A DNA stretch of 64,000 nucleotides, taken from positions 8,321,501-8,385,500 of the forward strand of contig CM042911.1 in the NCBI GenBank assembly GCA_023653625.1, given 5' to 3'. Below the pieces are notes generated by a model, which had not been told where the DNA came from, ran no database searches, and saw nothing but the letters and a program-made list of their open reading frames with translations. This DNA is from Triadica sebifera. Its lineage: Eukaryota; Streptophyta; Magnoliopsida; Malpighiales; Euphorbiaceae. Every line of letters starts with the position of its first letter. Within the stretch, counting starts at the first letter, position 1. The translations under genes and the position numbers were made by a program. Below, one piece after another: positions 34,791 to 45,786 of this stretch.

Positions 34791-35999
34791 CATCAATTTA
34801 AATTTAAATTCGATAAAAATAAAATAAATTTAAATTTAATTCTTAAAAAATGCATTTTCACATTATTCACTCAATTAATTCGTAACAAACTTGAAAAATA
34901 ATCGAAATCCCAAATGACCAATTTAATTGGAAATAATGGCAATACATTGAGTACACGACTGATGAGTTTGCCACGTAGCAAAATAAGAGCCCCTAAATTG
35001 GGTTGGGATTTACTATAAGGGAAATAGAGTTAATTGGTCATAATTCATAACTCATAAATCTGCCCCCTAACTGCTAACTACTTTTCAAAATGTTGACAGT
35101 AAATGCAATCCAGTTTGGTGGGTATCAAACTTATCATCAGTAAAGTAAATCTCTCGTAAAAATTTTCAGTCAATCTTATGTTGTATGTCTATGGGGCAGG
35201 TTTAATTATACACGAAATCTCTGATTATTTATTTATTTATTGGAAAGGGGTTGTTTTTTCACCACTGCTGATGGGGCGAGGAGCAAAATTCCTTATGCCC
35301 TTGGCTGAGTTTTTCATTTAATCACTTAAATATCCTTAAATTTGTTCATCTATAGTAAGTCAAGAGATTTTATTGTTACAAAATATAAAGTCAAATAATT
35401 TCTAAGTGATAAATTCAAAGTTAAAAACATTTAAGTGATTAACCCCTCAGCCTCGTTCCTACTTTCTTTTTTAAGCCTATACGATTGCGTCTAGGAACTA
35501 GAAGTGATTTAGTTCCATTTTCCTTAATTTTATTTTAATCAATAATACTTTTTAAGAAATTGAAATTTATATAAACCTCTAAATTTATATTGGTAAGATT
35601 TCTTTTTCGTTCTATATGGCTAATATATCGTGTTTCATTTAATAGAATGATTAAAACATATATTTTTTGAAATTTATTAAAAAGTAAAGACATTTTTACA
35701 AAAGAGATAAACTCCTAAGATTTGGAGATTGGACTTGGACCCAAATAATTATTTTTGGAGTGTATAAAGTGATAGCTATTTAACTTAGGATGTGAAAATG
35801 AATTATGATATATGAATTCAATGTACGAAAGACATAAATTTAATGTCTTAGGATTGAGTATATAAGAGTTTGTATCAGAAATGGATCGATAAGTTTATGA
35901 CATGATTTAGAGCGGATCATATAATAAGTTAACTCAATTTATTTAAATTCAAGTAATTTTCATGTGTTGTACTGGACTGTATCGATCTAACTCATTATA
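34791..35999. other. Intergenic stretch, no gene recognised
   Basis: Mostly AT-rich, with a short GC-richer part at 34940-35010 (CACGACTGATGAGTTTGCCACGT...). No exon or repeat border was found. Confidence 0.45.
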
Positions 36000-36760
36000 A
36001 ATTTATAGTAATATTAAAGTCAATAGTGTCCACATCAGCAGACTCTCCCATCTTCCGGTTTTGCCCCTAGTCTCCATAGTGCAATCTCCAATCTACTTAA
36101 GTGAATATGTGCCCACTCTTTTCCTTTGCACTGATTATAACCTTTTCTCTCGCGCTCTTTATCCCTCTCTTATGGTTTTGAGAAGAAGCATTTTGGCTTT
36201 TTATAAAAAATAACATAACTCTTCTCCCTCTCTTCCATACTCCTTTTTATAAAAAAAAAAAAAATATTTTTACTGTATTTAGTTTTCAAATGTTCTTTTT
36301 TTTTTTTTTTTTTTACCTAGCTTCCATCTCTATAGAGAATCTTCCACTGGGTTCTTGATTTCCTCCTCTAATCTTGATTTTGTCTTTTCCATTGAATTTT
36401 TCTTAACAACTTCAGTTGTGTTTGTTTTTGTTGATTTGGATTTTGAGACTTTAGTCATCTATTTCTCCTCTGTGGTTATGCTTTTTCCCGGAATGTTTGC
36501 GCTTCAACAGTACCGAATACTCATTTTTCCAAGAAACAAATAGAGAAATTAAATTCAACATGGAAGAAAATGAAGTAGTTTATTTTTACACAGATCTAGT
36601 CCAAGTGAGCTTAGCAGACCCAAATATGTTTTTAATTATATATTATTTTCAGTTTTTTTTTTCTTTTTGGTTAAATATAATTTTAAGTTTGAGTTTAGAG
36701 GGAAATTTAATTGACTTTGTAATCAATTTAGTGAGGGGATAAACCAAATAGACCCATGCG
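36000..36760 (+). other. Gene-leader-like region of unknown nature
   Basis: A pyrimidine-rich stretch (TCTCTCGCGCTC, CTCCCTCTCTTCC) is followed by short plus-strand frames, one with MLFPGMFALQQYRILIF (about 36477-36540) and one starting MEENEVVYFYTDLVQ (36560). Composition resembles a plant 5' leader and first exon, but no protein family was recognised and no downstream exon was found. It may be a decayed gene start. Confidence 0.25.
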
Positions 36761-36789
36761 TGAGAGGAGGATCAGTTCAGATAATGCAC

Positions 36790-36990
36790 TGAGGTAATGC
36801 TTTTTGCTATCGAAATCGGATGCAAGATTGATCTCATGCCTTCTATCATCAAGAAATCCATGCCTAGATGCAAGATTGGATTTGAATATGAAAAATAAGC
36901 AAAGGGAGTGGAGTTTATATTGAAAATAGATTAAAAGTAAAAGTGTCTTGCTTTTCGCTATTGAAATCAGATTTTAATATATTATTATTA
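36790..36990. repeat. Short direct repeat, TGCTTTTYGCTATYGAAATC
   Basis: The 20-bp string occurs near 36797 (TTTTTGCTATCGAAATCGGAT) and again near 36950 (TTTTCGCTATTGAAATCAGAT). The intervening sequence also has an internal GATGCAAGATTG repeat. The origin is unclear. Confidence 0.5.
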
Positions 36991-37380
36991 ATTTCTTTAA
37001 ATTTATTAACATCATTATTAATAAAAAAGTAATGTTAAAAAGAAAAATAATTGCCACAATATTATAGAACTAATGGTGTTAAGAGACTAAGAAGTAAGAA
37101 CCACAATCGCTTATTTGACACCAAAAATAAAAAACTTTTATCCTTTATGCGTTAAAACTCTAAACCACATAATACTTTTATGAATTCCATTTAAATAAAT
37201 AAATACAGTGAAAATAAGAAAACAAGGATAAAATTATAAAGAAAATAATTAATACTTTCTTAAATTTATTTAGATTAAATTAAATTAGACATATAAAATT
37301 ATATTCTTATCAAATGCAGAAGTGATTTATTATCAATCTTAACATTTTACAATTATGGTTAGCATTTAGAATAAAACTTT

Positions 37381-37727
37381 AAAGACATGTTTGATACACT
37401 AAAAAAATTATAATTTCACGAGAAATAAAATCTTATTTCTAAATAAGTGTTTTGAGATTCCTATATTTCTCTTTTGTATATTCATATAATATAAACTAAA
37501 ATTCTATTTATATGTTCAGTTTAATTTTATTTAAAATATTTTTGAAAATATAAAATATTTTATTTAAAAACCACTAAAAAATTCAAAATATCAACAAATT
37601 TGAGATATTAGAAATCTCTATACATGAGTCAGAATCTTATTCTTAAATATTTTAGCTACTAAACTCAATTTTGAAATAAAAATTTTATTCATATTCCAAA
37701 TTTTAGAATACCAAATATGTCCTAAAA
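37381..37727. mobile_element. MITE-like element with terminal inverted repeats
   Basis: The left end AAGACATGTTTGATACACT (37381 on) is the near inverse of the right end AGAATACCAAATATGTCCTA. The interior is AT-rich with no coding. Size is about 345 bp. The GACATGTTTGGTA-type terminus suggests a hAT-like MITE. Confidence 0.45.
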
Positions 37728-38040
37728 ATTGTTCTATACAAATATTGGATAATAACTCTAATTAAAAATAAAAAAAATGATAAATAGGTTATTATAATCT
37801 TATGGATAATAATCTTATGGATAATAATCAACTTAAAAAAAACCATTATACAACTAATAATGGGTGTTAATCCACCTTAGTCTATAATAAAAAGTTTATA
37901 GACCAAAAGAATCTTATGCCTCTTATTAAATATGTCATAATAAGCTTAATAGCTTATAGACAATTGAAATTGCTAAATATAACTCAACTGATTGTTAAAA
38001 AAATCCAATAAAAGTATTTCTCTGTGTCCTGATCCTCTAT

Positions 38041-38403
38041 CTTTTTTTTTTTTTTTTTAACTATGAAAATATCATTAACAGAGCAGAATATCATTACAAA
38101 GGAGGTGAGCCAGAATTGGAGGTGTGGATTCGCTAACCAATTTGGACACAAGGAGTTAGACTTTGACAACATGGTTAGACAATCAGCTCCTTCGTTGGCT
38201 TCTATATGATTATGTGCAAAGCAAAAATTCTGATACAGGGGAGTATAGGACAAAACATAATCTACAAAGGCATAAATCTGCCAATGACTGGAATCTAGCT
38301 TAGACAAAAATACGAAAAGCTCCTTGCTATCAACAGAGAATGAAATTCTTTGGAATTTCTCTATAATGTCCGACTGGACACTTCTTCTAGTCAGATCGAC
38401 CAT
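38041..38403 (-). pseudogene. LINE (L1-type) 3' end: RNase H-like tail and poly(A)
   Basis: The minus-strand frame reads QRISFSVDSKELFVFLSK, then NFCFAHNHIEANEGADCLTM and PNWLANPHLQFW, the pattern of the RNase H-like domain (RVT_3) at the end of plant LINE ORF2. The last codons run directly into an A tract, seen as the T run at 38041-38058 on the plus strand. This is how L1-type elements end. The copy is truncated at its 5' side. Confidence 0.6.
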
Positions 38404-38404
38404 A

Positions 38405-38590
38405 TCTGCTTTTGGTGCTTGGTCATTTTCATCTTTTGCTTACGTGGAAGATTTAGTTTGTTAATATATTTAGTTTCGTTACACATGTTTATAAGCTGCT
38501 TAACTTAGTTGTTTAGCTTTACTTAGCTCTTCTTTCTTTCCCTTGTATAAATACCTGTGTAGTGATAATGAAGTTAGTTTTCTAGTTTCA
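38405..38590 (+). repeat. Dispersed LTR-like fragment, copy 1
   Basis: This segment (TGGAAGATTTAGTTTGTTAA, then GTTACACATGTTTATAAGCTGCTTA, ending AATGAAGTTAGTTTTC) is also present at 55255-55440. It contains TATAAATACCTGTGTAGTGA, typical of the promoter and start of a plant copia LTR. The border with the LINE fragment at 38403 is sharp. Confidence 0.6.
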
Positions 38591-38596
38591 CTGAGG

Positions 38597-39385
38597 ATCC
38601 GTTTTGTTCAAGGGTTAGAGTGAGAATATGAATGATAATGAGAATGAAAGAGAGTAGAAATAAGAATGATCGATTTTAGCATGTTGTTAGGTTCATTTTT
38701 ATTTATTAAAAAATTAGAATGAAATTTCATTTACCTATTTTTGGTTAAATATTAGAATGAAAATAAAAATCAATTTCATGTTTTACTTTTAATATGTATA
38801 CTTTTGAAAATTATAATAATTGGAAAAAAATTATAATTTATTAAAAAATAATTACAAATATAAAACTACTATTGTTAATCAATTTTACATGTATTAATAA
38901 TTAAAAATTAAAAAACAAAAATTAAAATAATAATTTTAAAAAAATACATTGTTTTTTTTTATCTTTTTTTTTTGGAAAATCCTAGTCTAATATAGATTTT
39001 TACTGCAATTTAATAGTAAATTATACATTCGTATCTACATTTAAAACAAAAAAAAAATAAATGCAAAAAAAGTATTTATGAAGATAAAATAAGGTAATTT
39101 GTTTATAAATAAAAATTGAATTTTAAATATATTCAAAAATATGTGTGCTTGTGTATATAACTCATGATTTATAGAAAACAAAAATAGAAAGTTTCACAAT
39201 TTTTAGCTAGTTTGACTTGATTCCCATTATAATGAAATATTTATTCTCTTGGGGGAGGGGGGAATGAGTCATTCTCATAGATGGAAAATTTCATTCCCAT
39301 TACATTCAAAGCATTTTTCCTTAGTAATTGTCATTTTTCTTTCTTGATTTTCCATAGAAATTGTTGCCCAAACAATAAACCAAAA
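38597..39385. mobile_element. Possible MITE with GAATGA-rich ends
   Basis: The left end has GTTTTGTTCAAGGG followed by GAATATGAATGATAATGAGA. The right has TCATTCTCATAGATGG, CATTCCCATTACATTC and TTGCCCAAACAATAAACC. The two ends are loose inverse complements, as in a common plant MITE type. Low confidence, because the right end overlaps the uncertain outer border of the next LTR. Confidence 0.3.
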
Positions 39386-39389
39386 ATAA

Positions 39390-40545
39390 AAAATTGATTA
39401 ATTTGAAAGTGTGAAATAAATAAAATAGAGTAAGGAAGGAGAAATATCATTCACAAAATTTATAAAAGTTCGAGTATTAACAAACCCTACTCATATTCCT
39501 AATTTCAATTGGGTGTTTCACTAACACATTAAGTGTTATGGAGTTTTTTAAACTCACTCCCAACTATGTTGTTTCTCTCAATGACTAATACCTAACCCAT
39601 AATTTTTTTTGTGTTTTTCAATGTCTCACACAAAAACCAATTCATTGTGTTTGATGACTCACACAATAAACCTTACAAGTGTTTTACTCTTAACTTAATA
39701 TACTCAAGCTCACTCTTGAGTAATTGATTACAATGACACTCACCAACATATAATGCTCAAAAGTTATTAGCAATTAGGTTTTCACATAGAATAGAGATTT
39801 GTTGAAAAAATAATTAATGCATAAGACTATAACAAGATTAAAGATATAAAATAATTGTATTCTTCTTGTTCTTCTCTTTGGGATTCATAAATGACTTGTA
39901 TTTACACTTCATCTATGAATTATAGTTGTTTGGTTGCATTTAATGCAAAAATAGTTGTTGAACCAACTCTTAATTAGCGTCTAACATATTTCTCTGTCTT
40001 CGTTCACGAGTGTGAATATATGTTTCACAGTCGTGAATGTTCTTATAAGTCGTGGTCCAAGTGGTGACTCTAGCTGTGAATCTCTTTGGAAGAATTGGAA
40101 GTGTTTGATCACGAGCGTGACTAATACTTTCACATGAGTGAATATTCTTTCAAGCTGTGGTCCAAGTGGTGACTCTACCCGTGAAGCTCTCTGAAAAAAT
40201 TTGACATATTTGGTCATAAGCATTACTATCTTTCACGGGCGTGACTTGTTTGATCATTCACGATTGGTTTGATCATTCACGATTGGTTTGATCCTTCATG
40301 GTCGTGAACTTTGAATGGTGGAGAGTTGGCACTAAGCTATATTCATGGGTATGACATTAGTAGTACGAGCATGACTTTGCTATTTCTTTGATTTTAATCT
40401 TCAAAAGTTGTCTTTCAATCTTGCATCATGTTCTAATCAAGGTATTTTCTGTTTAACACACTTAGAACATAAACATTATCAAATACATTATTGCTATTTT
40501 ATTTGTTATCATCAAAATGATAGAAATACCCCTCAAAGTTCAACA
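39390..40545 (-). repeat. 3' LTR of the Sirevirus-like element
   Basis: On the minus strand it begins TGTTGAACTTTGAGGGG at 40545. The shared part with the right LTR runs from about 39772 to 40545. The outer half (39390-39771) has no partner because the right LTR is truncated. It contains an internal repeat of about 125 bp (with GTGGTCCAAGTGGTGACTCT twice, near 40047 and 40158) and many CACG...CGTG motifs. The outer border is approximate. Confidence 0.65.
39990..40390. repeat. Cluster of TTCACGGNCGTGAA-like near-palindromes in the LTR
   Basis: Examples are TTCACGAGTGTGAA (39994), TTCACAGTCGTGAA (40024), ATCACGAGCGTGAC (about 40119), TTCACGGGCGTGAC (about 40237) and TTCATGGTCGTGAA (about 40298). 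The matching cluster in the other LTR is 45198-45580. Confidence 0.8.
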
Positions 40546-40562
40546 ATCTCCCCATTTTTTAT
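40546..40562 (-). other. Polypurine tract of the Sirevirus-like element
   Basis: The minus strand reads AAAAAATGGGGAGAT directly before the 3' LTR start TGTTGAAC. Confidence 0.65.
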
Positions 40563-41356
40563 GGTGACAAATAATATAGTAATATATGCTTTTAAGAAGT
40601 CTCCCCCTCAAAATGTGCCTAAGATAAAATAAAAAAGTGCAAGATTTTGAAAGAAATATAGTAAAAGTATTTGCAAACTAATAAAGTATGAGCAAGGTAT
40701 ATCTTAAATATATCTCATCAAATGAAACATATATAACCAAGTGTATTCAAAGTATATGTGAGATATATATTAAGTATATCTTATACATTAAATAAAATGA
40801 GTTCAAATAAGTTCAAGTTACAAAGTATATGTGGGTTTGAGGTATAGCTTATGCATATTTATCAATTAAAATAAAGTTTACATATTTCATACCACACATC
40901 GCATATTGTATAATCATATTTATGTATAGATCACATATATGCTAGGTTCTCTCCCTTTTGTCATCAGCAAAAAGTTGAAATATCAATATGATGATTGTAT
41001 TAAAATTAAAGAAGAATGATTACATTGAAATTAGAATGAATAAAAATAAAGTCCTATAACAACAAAAGTAAAGCTACTACTGGAAAACTAGGACTCTAGG
41101 TAGGATTTAAGCCTGATAAATCATCCCTACGACGTGCTACCTCCGCCTTGAGGCTGTTCATATGAGACTCTATAAAGTCTTTGAGGTTTTCCAACCTCTA
41201 ATCAATGGAATCATGCATCATGTCGAGGCGCAGTGCTATAAGATCAACAACCTGTTGTGCCAAAGTAGATGTGGTAGAGGCCGATGACTGACCAACATCC
41301 TCAGCTACCATTAGTGTTGATGTCTCGTCATGGGCTCGCTTCCGTTAATGGAAAGA

Positions 41357-42217
41357 CTAGAGGCCAACTTTGAAAGTTTCAGAGTCATTGTCCTCCCAAT
41401 CAATTTCACCAGCTAGAGTGGTGAAACGATAGTAGATATTTCCTTTATGGATAATACGAATAGTTGTTCCCATCTTTATAAAGGACTCGACATCAATTCG
41501 GTCTCGTGGATGAGCTGGAATGAGAGTGTAGATGTGTTCATCGATTTTTAAATAACCTAGCTCAATGGCAAGGTGTGTCACATATCTGCCAATCAAAATA
41601 TCTCTCGATGGCTTCGTTGCTATGAAAATGAGGTGATTTGCGAACCATCGTGACAAGGTTATGGATAGTCCTCTTTGTGTCATTTCCAATAAAAAGAGCT
41701 CCGATTTTCTGATTGCTCTGTTGCTATTTCCTCAAAAAAATATACTATAGGTGAGAAACCTATGTATATACTTATGCACAAGAGACCAAATGTGGGCGCT
41801 CTTTATTTTTTTCACATCCCAGCTGCATTCCAAGCCAAAATGTGTCCAAACTGAAGGAGCATAGAATTCGACTTTGCTCTCATTGAGGATGACATCAGAA
41901 TAGAGTTTGAAAACGGTGCCAAATTCCGCTGCAGTAAGAGTGTTAGGATGTTTGCATAGCTGGAATTTGACGGTTCTGGTGGGTGAGACCTGCAACGTGC
42001 TAAGGAACTCGAGAGTGGGTTCCCTTAGCATTGGACGATATATGTCCACAAACTCTCTGAGGTGACAAGCCTGTAATTGTTTAATCATGTTAGTTTCAAG
42101 ACCAAATGCCTTGATACAACGAAGGATCATGACAAGAGTAGAGGTCGCTTCTTGAGAATGGTATAACGCATATGACAATTGTCTGGAATGATATTGATTA
42201 GGTAATCGGTGTGGCAT
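41357..42217 (-). pseudogene. ATHILA ORF1-like ORF between copia pol and 3' LTR (frameshifted)
   Basis: Two consecutive minus-strand frames (41732-42217, 161 aa; 41357-41689, 110 aa) appear to be one gene broken by a shift near 41690-41732. The first has LREFVDIYRPML, EPTLEFLSTLQV, AAEFGTVFKLYS and IKSAHIWSLVHKYIHRFLTY. The second has WFANHLIFIATKPSRDILIG followed by YVTHLAIELGYL. This pattern matches, from memory, the plant ATHILA ORF1 / putative plant transposon protein family, whose function is unknown. It lies on the same strand as the copia pol and inside the same LTR pair, in the place where Sireviruses may carry an additional ORF. Alternatively a Ty3/gypsy fragment inserted there. A start at 42217 is the first in-frame Met only. 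Confidence 0.55.
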
Positions 42218-42479
42218 TTCAGAGCAAGTGATTTTTCTCTAGTGTCTTTGGAAGAACCATATTCCATTTGATAGCTTTGAACAAAGGAAAATAAGAAATT
42301 TGCAAAATAAAAGTTGAATCCCTTGAGAAAACTTATGATTCTTTGAAGAAAAAAAGTTTTGAGAGGGTTTTATAGAGGGAAAAGTAAGTGAGGAGGCTGA
42401 AATTTATGAGAAATAATGAATGGGAGTGTTAAATGAGAGAATATGTATAGATGGAAATGAGAAAAGACATAAAATTTTA

Positions 42480-42950
42480 TTTTATAGTCGATAGCGTCAC
42501 AGCCGTGAATAACCAGTCACGGGCATAAATCATTGTGGTCACAGTTTGTTGAAGGGGCATTTTAGTCGTGAAGAAGAAGATGAATCGAGTCACTGTCGTG
42601 ACATTAAATAGTCATGGGCATGAAGAAGGCTTTTCACGGGAGTGACAAATGTTGTCACGGGCATGAAGCTTAGTCTTCACTACTTCTATTCGTGAGGCAA
42701 GGCGTGAAACAAAAAGTGAACGATTATGAAATATTTTTCTATCTTTATTCATGATCGTGAATATATGTCACGAGCGTGAAGAAAGCTTTTCACGGGTGTG
42801 ACAAATAGAGTAACATCCGTGAAACTTAGTTTTTGCTACTTCTACTTATGAAGCACATCGTGAAGTAAGGTGTAAAAGCTACTAGAACAATTTTTCATCT
42901 TTGTTCACAGTCGTGAATATATGTCACGGGTGTGAACCACCTCAAATCTT
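42480..42950. repeat. Second cluster of CACG...CGTG near-palindromes upstream of the accessory ORF
   Basis: At least ten copies or half copies occur, such as GTCACAGCCGTGAAT, GTCACTGTCGTGAC, TTCACGGGAGTGAC, GTCACGAGCGTGAA, TTCACGGGTGTGAC and TTCACAGTCGTGAAT. They sit in the non-coding stretch just 5' of the accessory ORF on the minus strand. The stretch has a higher CpG content than its surroundings. Confidence 0.8.
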
Positions 42951-43129
42951 CAAAAAAAATAAAACTAAGTCTCAAACAAGACTAGAAGATTTCTAAAAAG
43001 GTTTTATGCTTAAAACACATATTTCTATCATATTAATCACTTCATACCATAAAATCAGTCAAGTAATATGCATCATATGAAGGAATTAACATTCAAGGTT
43101 CAACAATATACAATTGGCATAAAAAATAA

Positions 43130-44906
43130 TTAAGATAAAGTTGATCCATCAAGCATACCAAGCTCTTTTCTTATAAAAAAAAAACTTTTTTCATTAATAG
43201 GTTTGGTAAAAATATATGTCAATTGATTATTTTTATCAATAAATTCTAACACAATATCTCCATATTGAACATGATCCCTAAGAAAATGATGTATAATGTC
43301 AGTATGCTTACTTCTAAAGTGTTGAATGAGATTCTTAGATAGATTGATGGCACTAGTGTTGTCATATTTGATGGGTATATGGTCCAAACTATGACCATAA
43401 TCCTTAAGTTGTTGTTTCATCCATAGAATTTGAGTGCAACAACACCCTGCTGCCATATATTCCGCTTCAGCAGTAGATAAAAGAACCGAAACTTTTTTCT
43501 TGCTAAATCAAAAAACTAGGCATTCAACAATAAAGTGACAAGTGCCTGAGATACTTTTTCTATCCAAAAGACTATTGACATAATCTGCATCCAAATATCC
43601 TATGATATGGAAAGATGAATTTCTAGGATACCATAAGCCTAGATGCAATGTGTCATGTAAGTATTTTAAAATCTTTTTTTACAGCATTCAAATGTGATTC
43701 TTTAAGACAAGATTGAAATCTAGCACATAAGCATACACTATACATTATATCGGGCCTAGAGGCAGTAAGGTATAAAAGTGATCCGATCATACCTCTATAG
43801 AACTTTTTATTTGTGCTCTTCATTTTCTCATCTTTGTCCAATTTTGTTGATGTGCTCATAAGAGTCTTAGCATTTTTGCATCATTCCATTCCAAATTTTT
43901 TGGTGTTCTTGGATTGATTGATGAATATGCCTTCATTGTCTTGCTTGATTTGTAGACCAAGGAAGAATTTAAGTTCGTTCATCATGCTCATTTCAAATTC
44001 CCTAGTCATACACTTAGCAAATTCTTAGCAAATCAATTTATTAGTAGACCCAAATATGATATCATCAATATAAATTTGAACAATTAAAATGTCATGCTTA
44101 TGTTTTTTAATAAACAAGGTTGTATCAATATGTCATTCTGAAAAATTATTTTATAAAAGAAAAGAACTTAGTTTTTCATACCGAGCTCTTGGAGCTTGTT
44201 TTAATCAATACAAGACTTTTGAAAGTTTAAAAATATGATTATGAAAAATATGGCTTTCAAAACCCGGAGGTTGTTTTACAAAAACTTCATATTCTATAAG
44301 ATCATTTAAGAAAGCACTTTTGACATATATTTGAAAAATTTTAAAATTCATATGACATGCAAATGCTAAAAATATTCTTATGGCTTCTAATCTAGCTACC
44401 GGAGCATAGGTTTCATCATAATCTATACCTTCTTCTTGATTATAACTCTTGGCAACTAACCTAGCTTTATTCCTAGTAATTGAGCCTTGTTCATCTAACT
44501 TATTTCTAAACACCCATTTACTACCAATGATTTGATAGTCTTTAGGTCCAGAAACCAAAGTCCATACCTTACTTTTCTCGATTTGGTTGAGTTTCTCTTT
44601 CATAGCAATCACCCAACTTTCATCATTAAGAACCTCATCAATATTCTTAGGCTCAATTTGAGAGACAAAAGTAAGGTTAAAATCTATGAGTTTGAGATGA
44701 GATCTAGTACTTATACCCTTAGTAGGATCACTAATAATTTGTTCCTTGTGGTGATTCTTTATCATTTTCCATTCTTTTAGAAGCTTTTGGTTGTCTTGTT
44801 GTTTCTCTTGATCATCATTATCTTTCTTATGATCAAAATCAAACTTCTCCATTGTACTACATTTTTGGATTTGAAGGATGACTTGTGTTGTTTTCCTCTT
44901 TGGCAA
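43130..44906 (-). pseudogene. Copia reverse transcriptase and RNase H (broken)
   Basis: Minus-strand frames in order: 44205-44906 with the RT start (IGSKWVFRNKLDEQGSITRN, KARLVAKSYNQEEGIDYDET and FVKQPPGFESHIF); a shifted stretch with VQIYIDDIIFGSTN (about 44060) carrying the catalytic DD; 43653-43859 with YRGMIGSLLYLTASRPDIMY; and 43130-43456 with the RNase H end (IKYDNTSAINLSKN, RSKHTDIIHHFLRD). Several shifts and stops separate them. The coding order is normal for copia, but the enzyme is not made. Confidence 0.8.
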
Positions 44907-44962
44907 GGTTCACATGTCTTATCCTTTTCAAATTTGACTTTTGGAAGTCCATTTACTAGCTC
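44876..44962 (-). pseudogene. Pre-integrase zinc-finger fragment at a deletion junction
   Basis: The minus strand reads ELVNGLPKVKFEKDKTCEPC then QRGKQHKSS, the end of the copia GAG-pre-integrase domain. Upstream it stops at the truncated LTR (44972). Downstream it should enter the integrase core but instead meets the RT linker out of frame. It marks two deletions: LTR to pre-integrase, and integrase core to linker. Confidence 0.7.
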
Positions 44963-44971
44963 TTATTTGCT

Positions 44972-45748
44972 AAGGTTTTCACAAAGAATAGAGACTTGTT
45001 GAGAAAATAATTAATGCACAAAGCTATAACAAGGTTAAAGATATAAAATAATTGTATTATTCTCGTTTTTCTTTTTGGAATTCATAAATGACTTGCATTT
45101 ATACTCTATATGTGAATTATAGCCATTTGGGTGCATTTAATACAAAAATAGCCATTGAACCAACTCTGAATTCCCTTTTGATATATTTATCTATCTCATT
45201 CACGGACATGAATATATGTATCACAATCGTGAATATTCATCCAAGCCGTGGTCCAAGTGGTGACTCTGACCGTGAAACTCTCTAGAAGAATTGGAAGTAT
45301 TTGATCACGGGCGTGACTAATAATTTTACGAGCATGAATATTCTTCCAAGATTTGGTCCAAGTGGTGACTCTATCCGTAAAGCTCTCTTGAAGAATTTGA
45401 CATGTTTGGTCACGATCGTGACTATCTTTCATAGATGTGACTTGTTTGATCATTCACGAGCGTAACTTGTTTAATCATTCACGGTTGGTTTGATCCTTCA
45501 TGACCATGAATTTTGAATGATGGAGAGTTGGCGTTAAACTATATTCACGGGCGTGACATTAGTAGTCACGGGCATGACTTTGCTATTTCTTTGATTTTAA
45601 TCTTCAAAAGTTGTCTTTCAATATTGCATAATGTTCTAATCAAGGTATTTCTTGTTTAACACACTTAGAACACAAACATTGTTAAATACATTATTGCTAT
45701 TTTATTTGTTATCATCAAAATGATAGAAATACCCCTCAAAGTTCAATA
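44972..45748 (-). repeat. Truncated 5' LTR of the Sirevirus-like element
   Basis: Matches 39772-40545 of the other LTR from GGTTTTCACAAAGAATAGAG to CCCCTCAAAGTTCAA. The part corresponding to 39390-39771 is deleted. It carries the CACG...CGTG cluster at 45198-45580. Confidence 0.75.
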
Positions 45749-45786
45749 GAAACAAACACTATTTTTAGTTATTTTTCTCCTTCATC

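Larger units (their letters stand above)
39390..45748 (-). mobile_element. Sirevirus-like Ty1/copia deletion derivative
   Basis: Matching LTR sequence lies at both ends (39390-40545 and 44972-45748), with a minus-strand pol between. Gag, protease and most of the integrase are missing. The right LTR is truncated where it meets a pre-integrase fragment (44876-44962), and that fragment joins an RT linker in a different frame. IYIDDIIFGSTN followed by FEMSMMNELKFFLGLQIKQ points to the SIRE/Maximus lineage. That lineage often has an extra ORF after pol, and one is found here (41357-42217). It cannot move by itself. Confidence 0.75.

Noticed and set aside
37984..38403. Host RNase H-like gene
   Set aside because: The frame runs directly into a poly(A) tract and lacks a proper start, so it is better explained as a truncated LINE end.
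39354..45752. ATAGAAA at 39354-39360 and 45746-45752 as target duplication of the Sirevirus-like element
   Set aside because: Seven bases instead of the usual five, an extra base before the presumed LTR end, and no clean TG start on the left. It could be chance.
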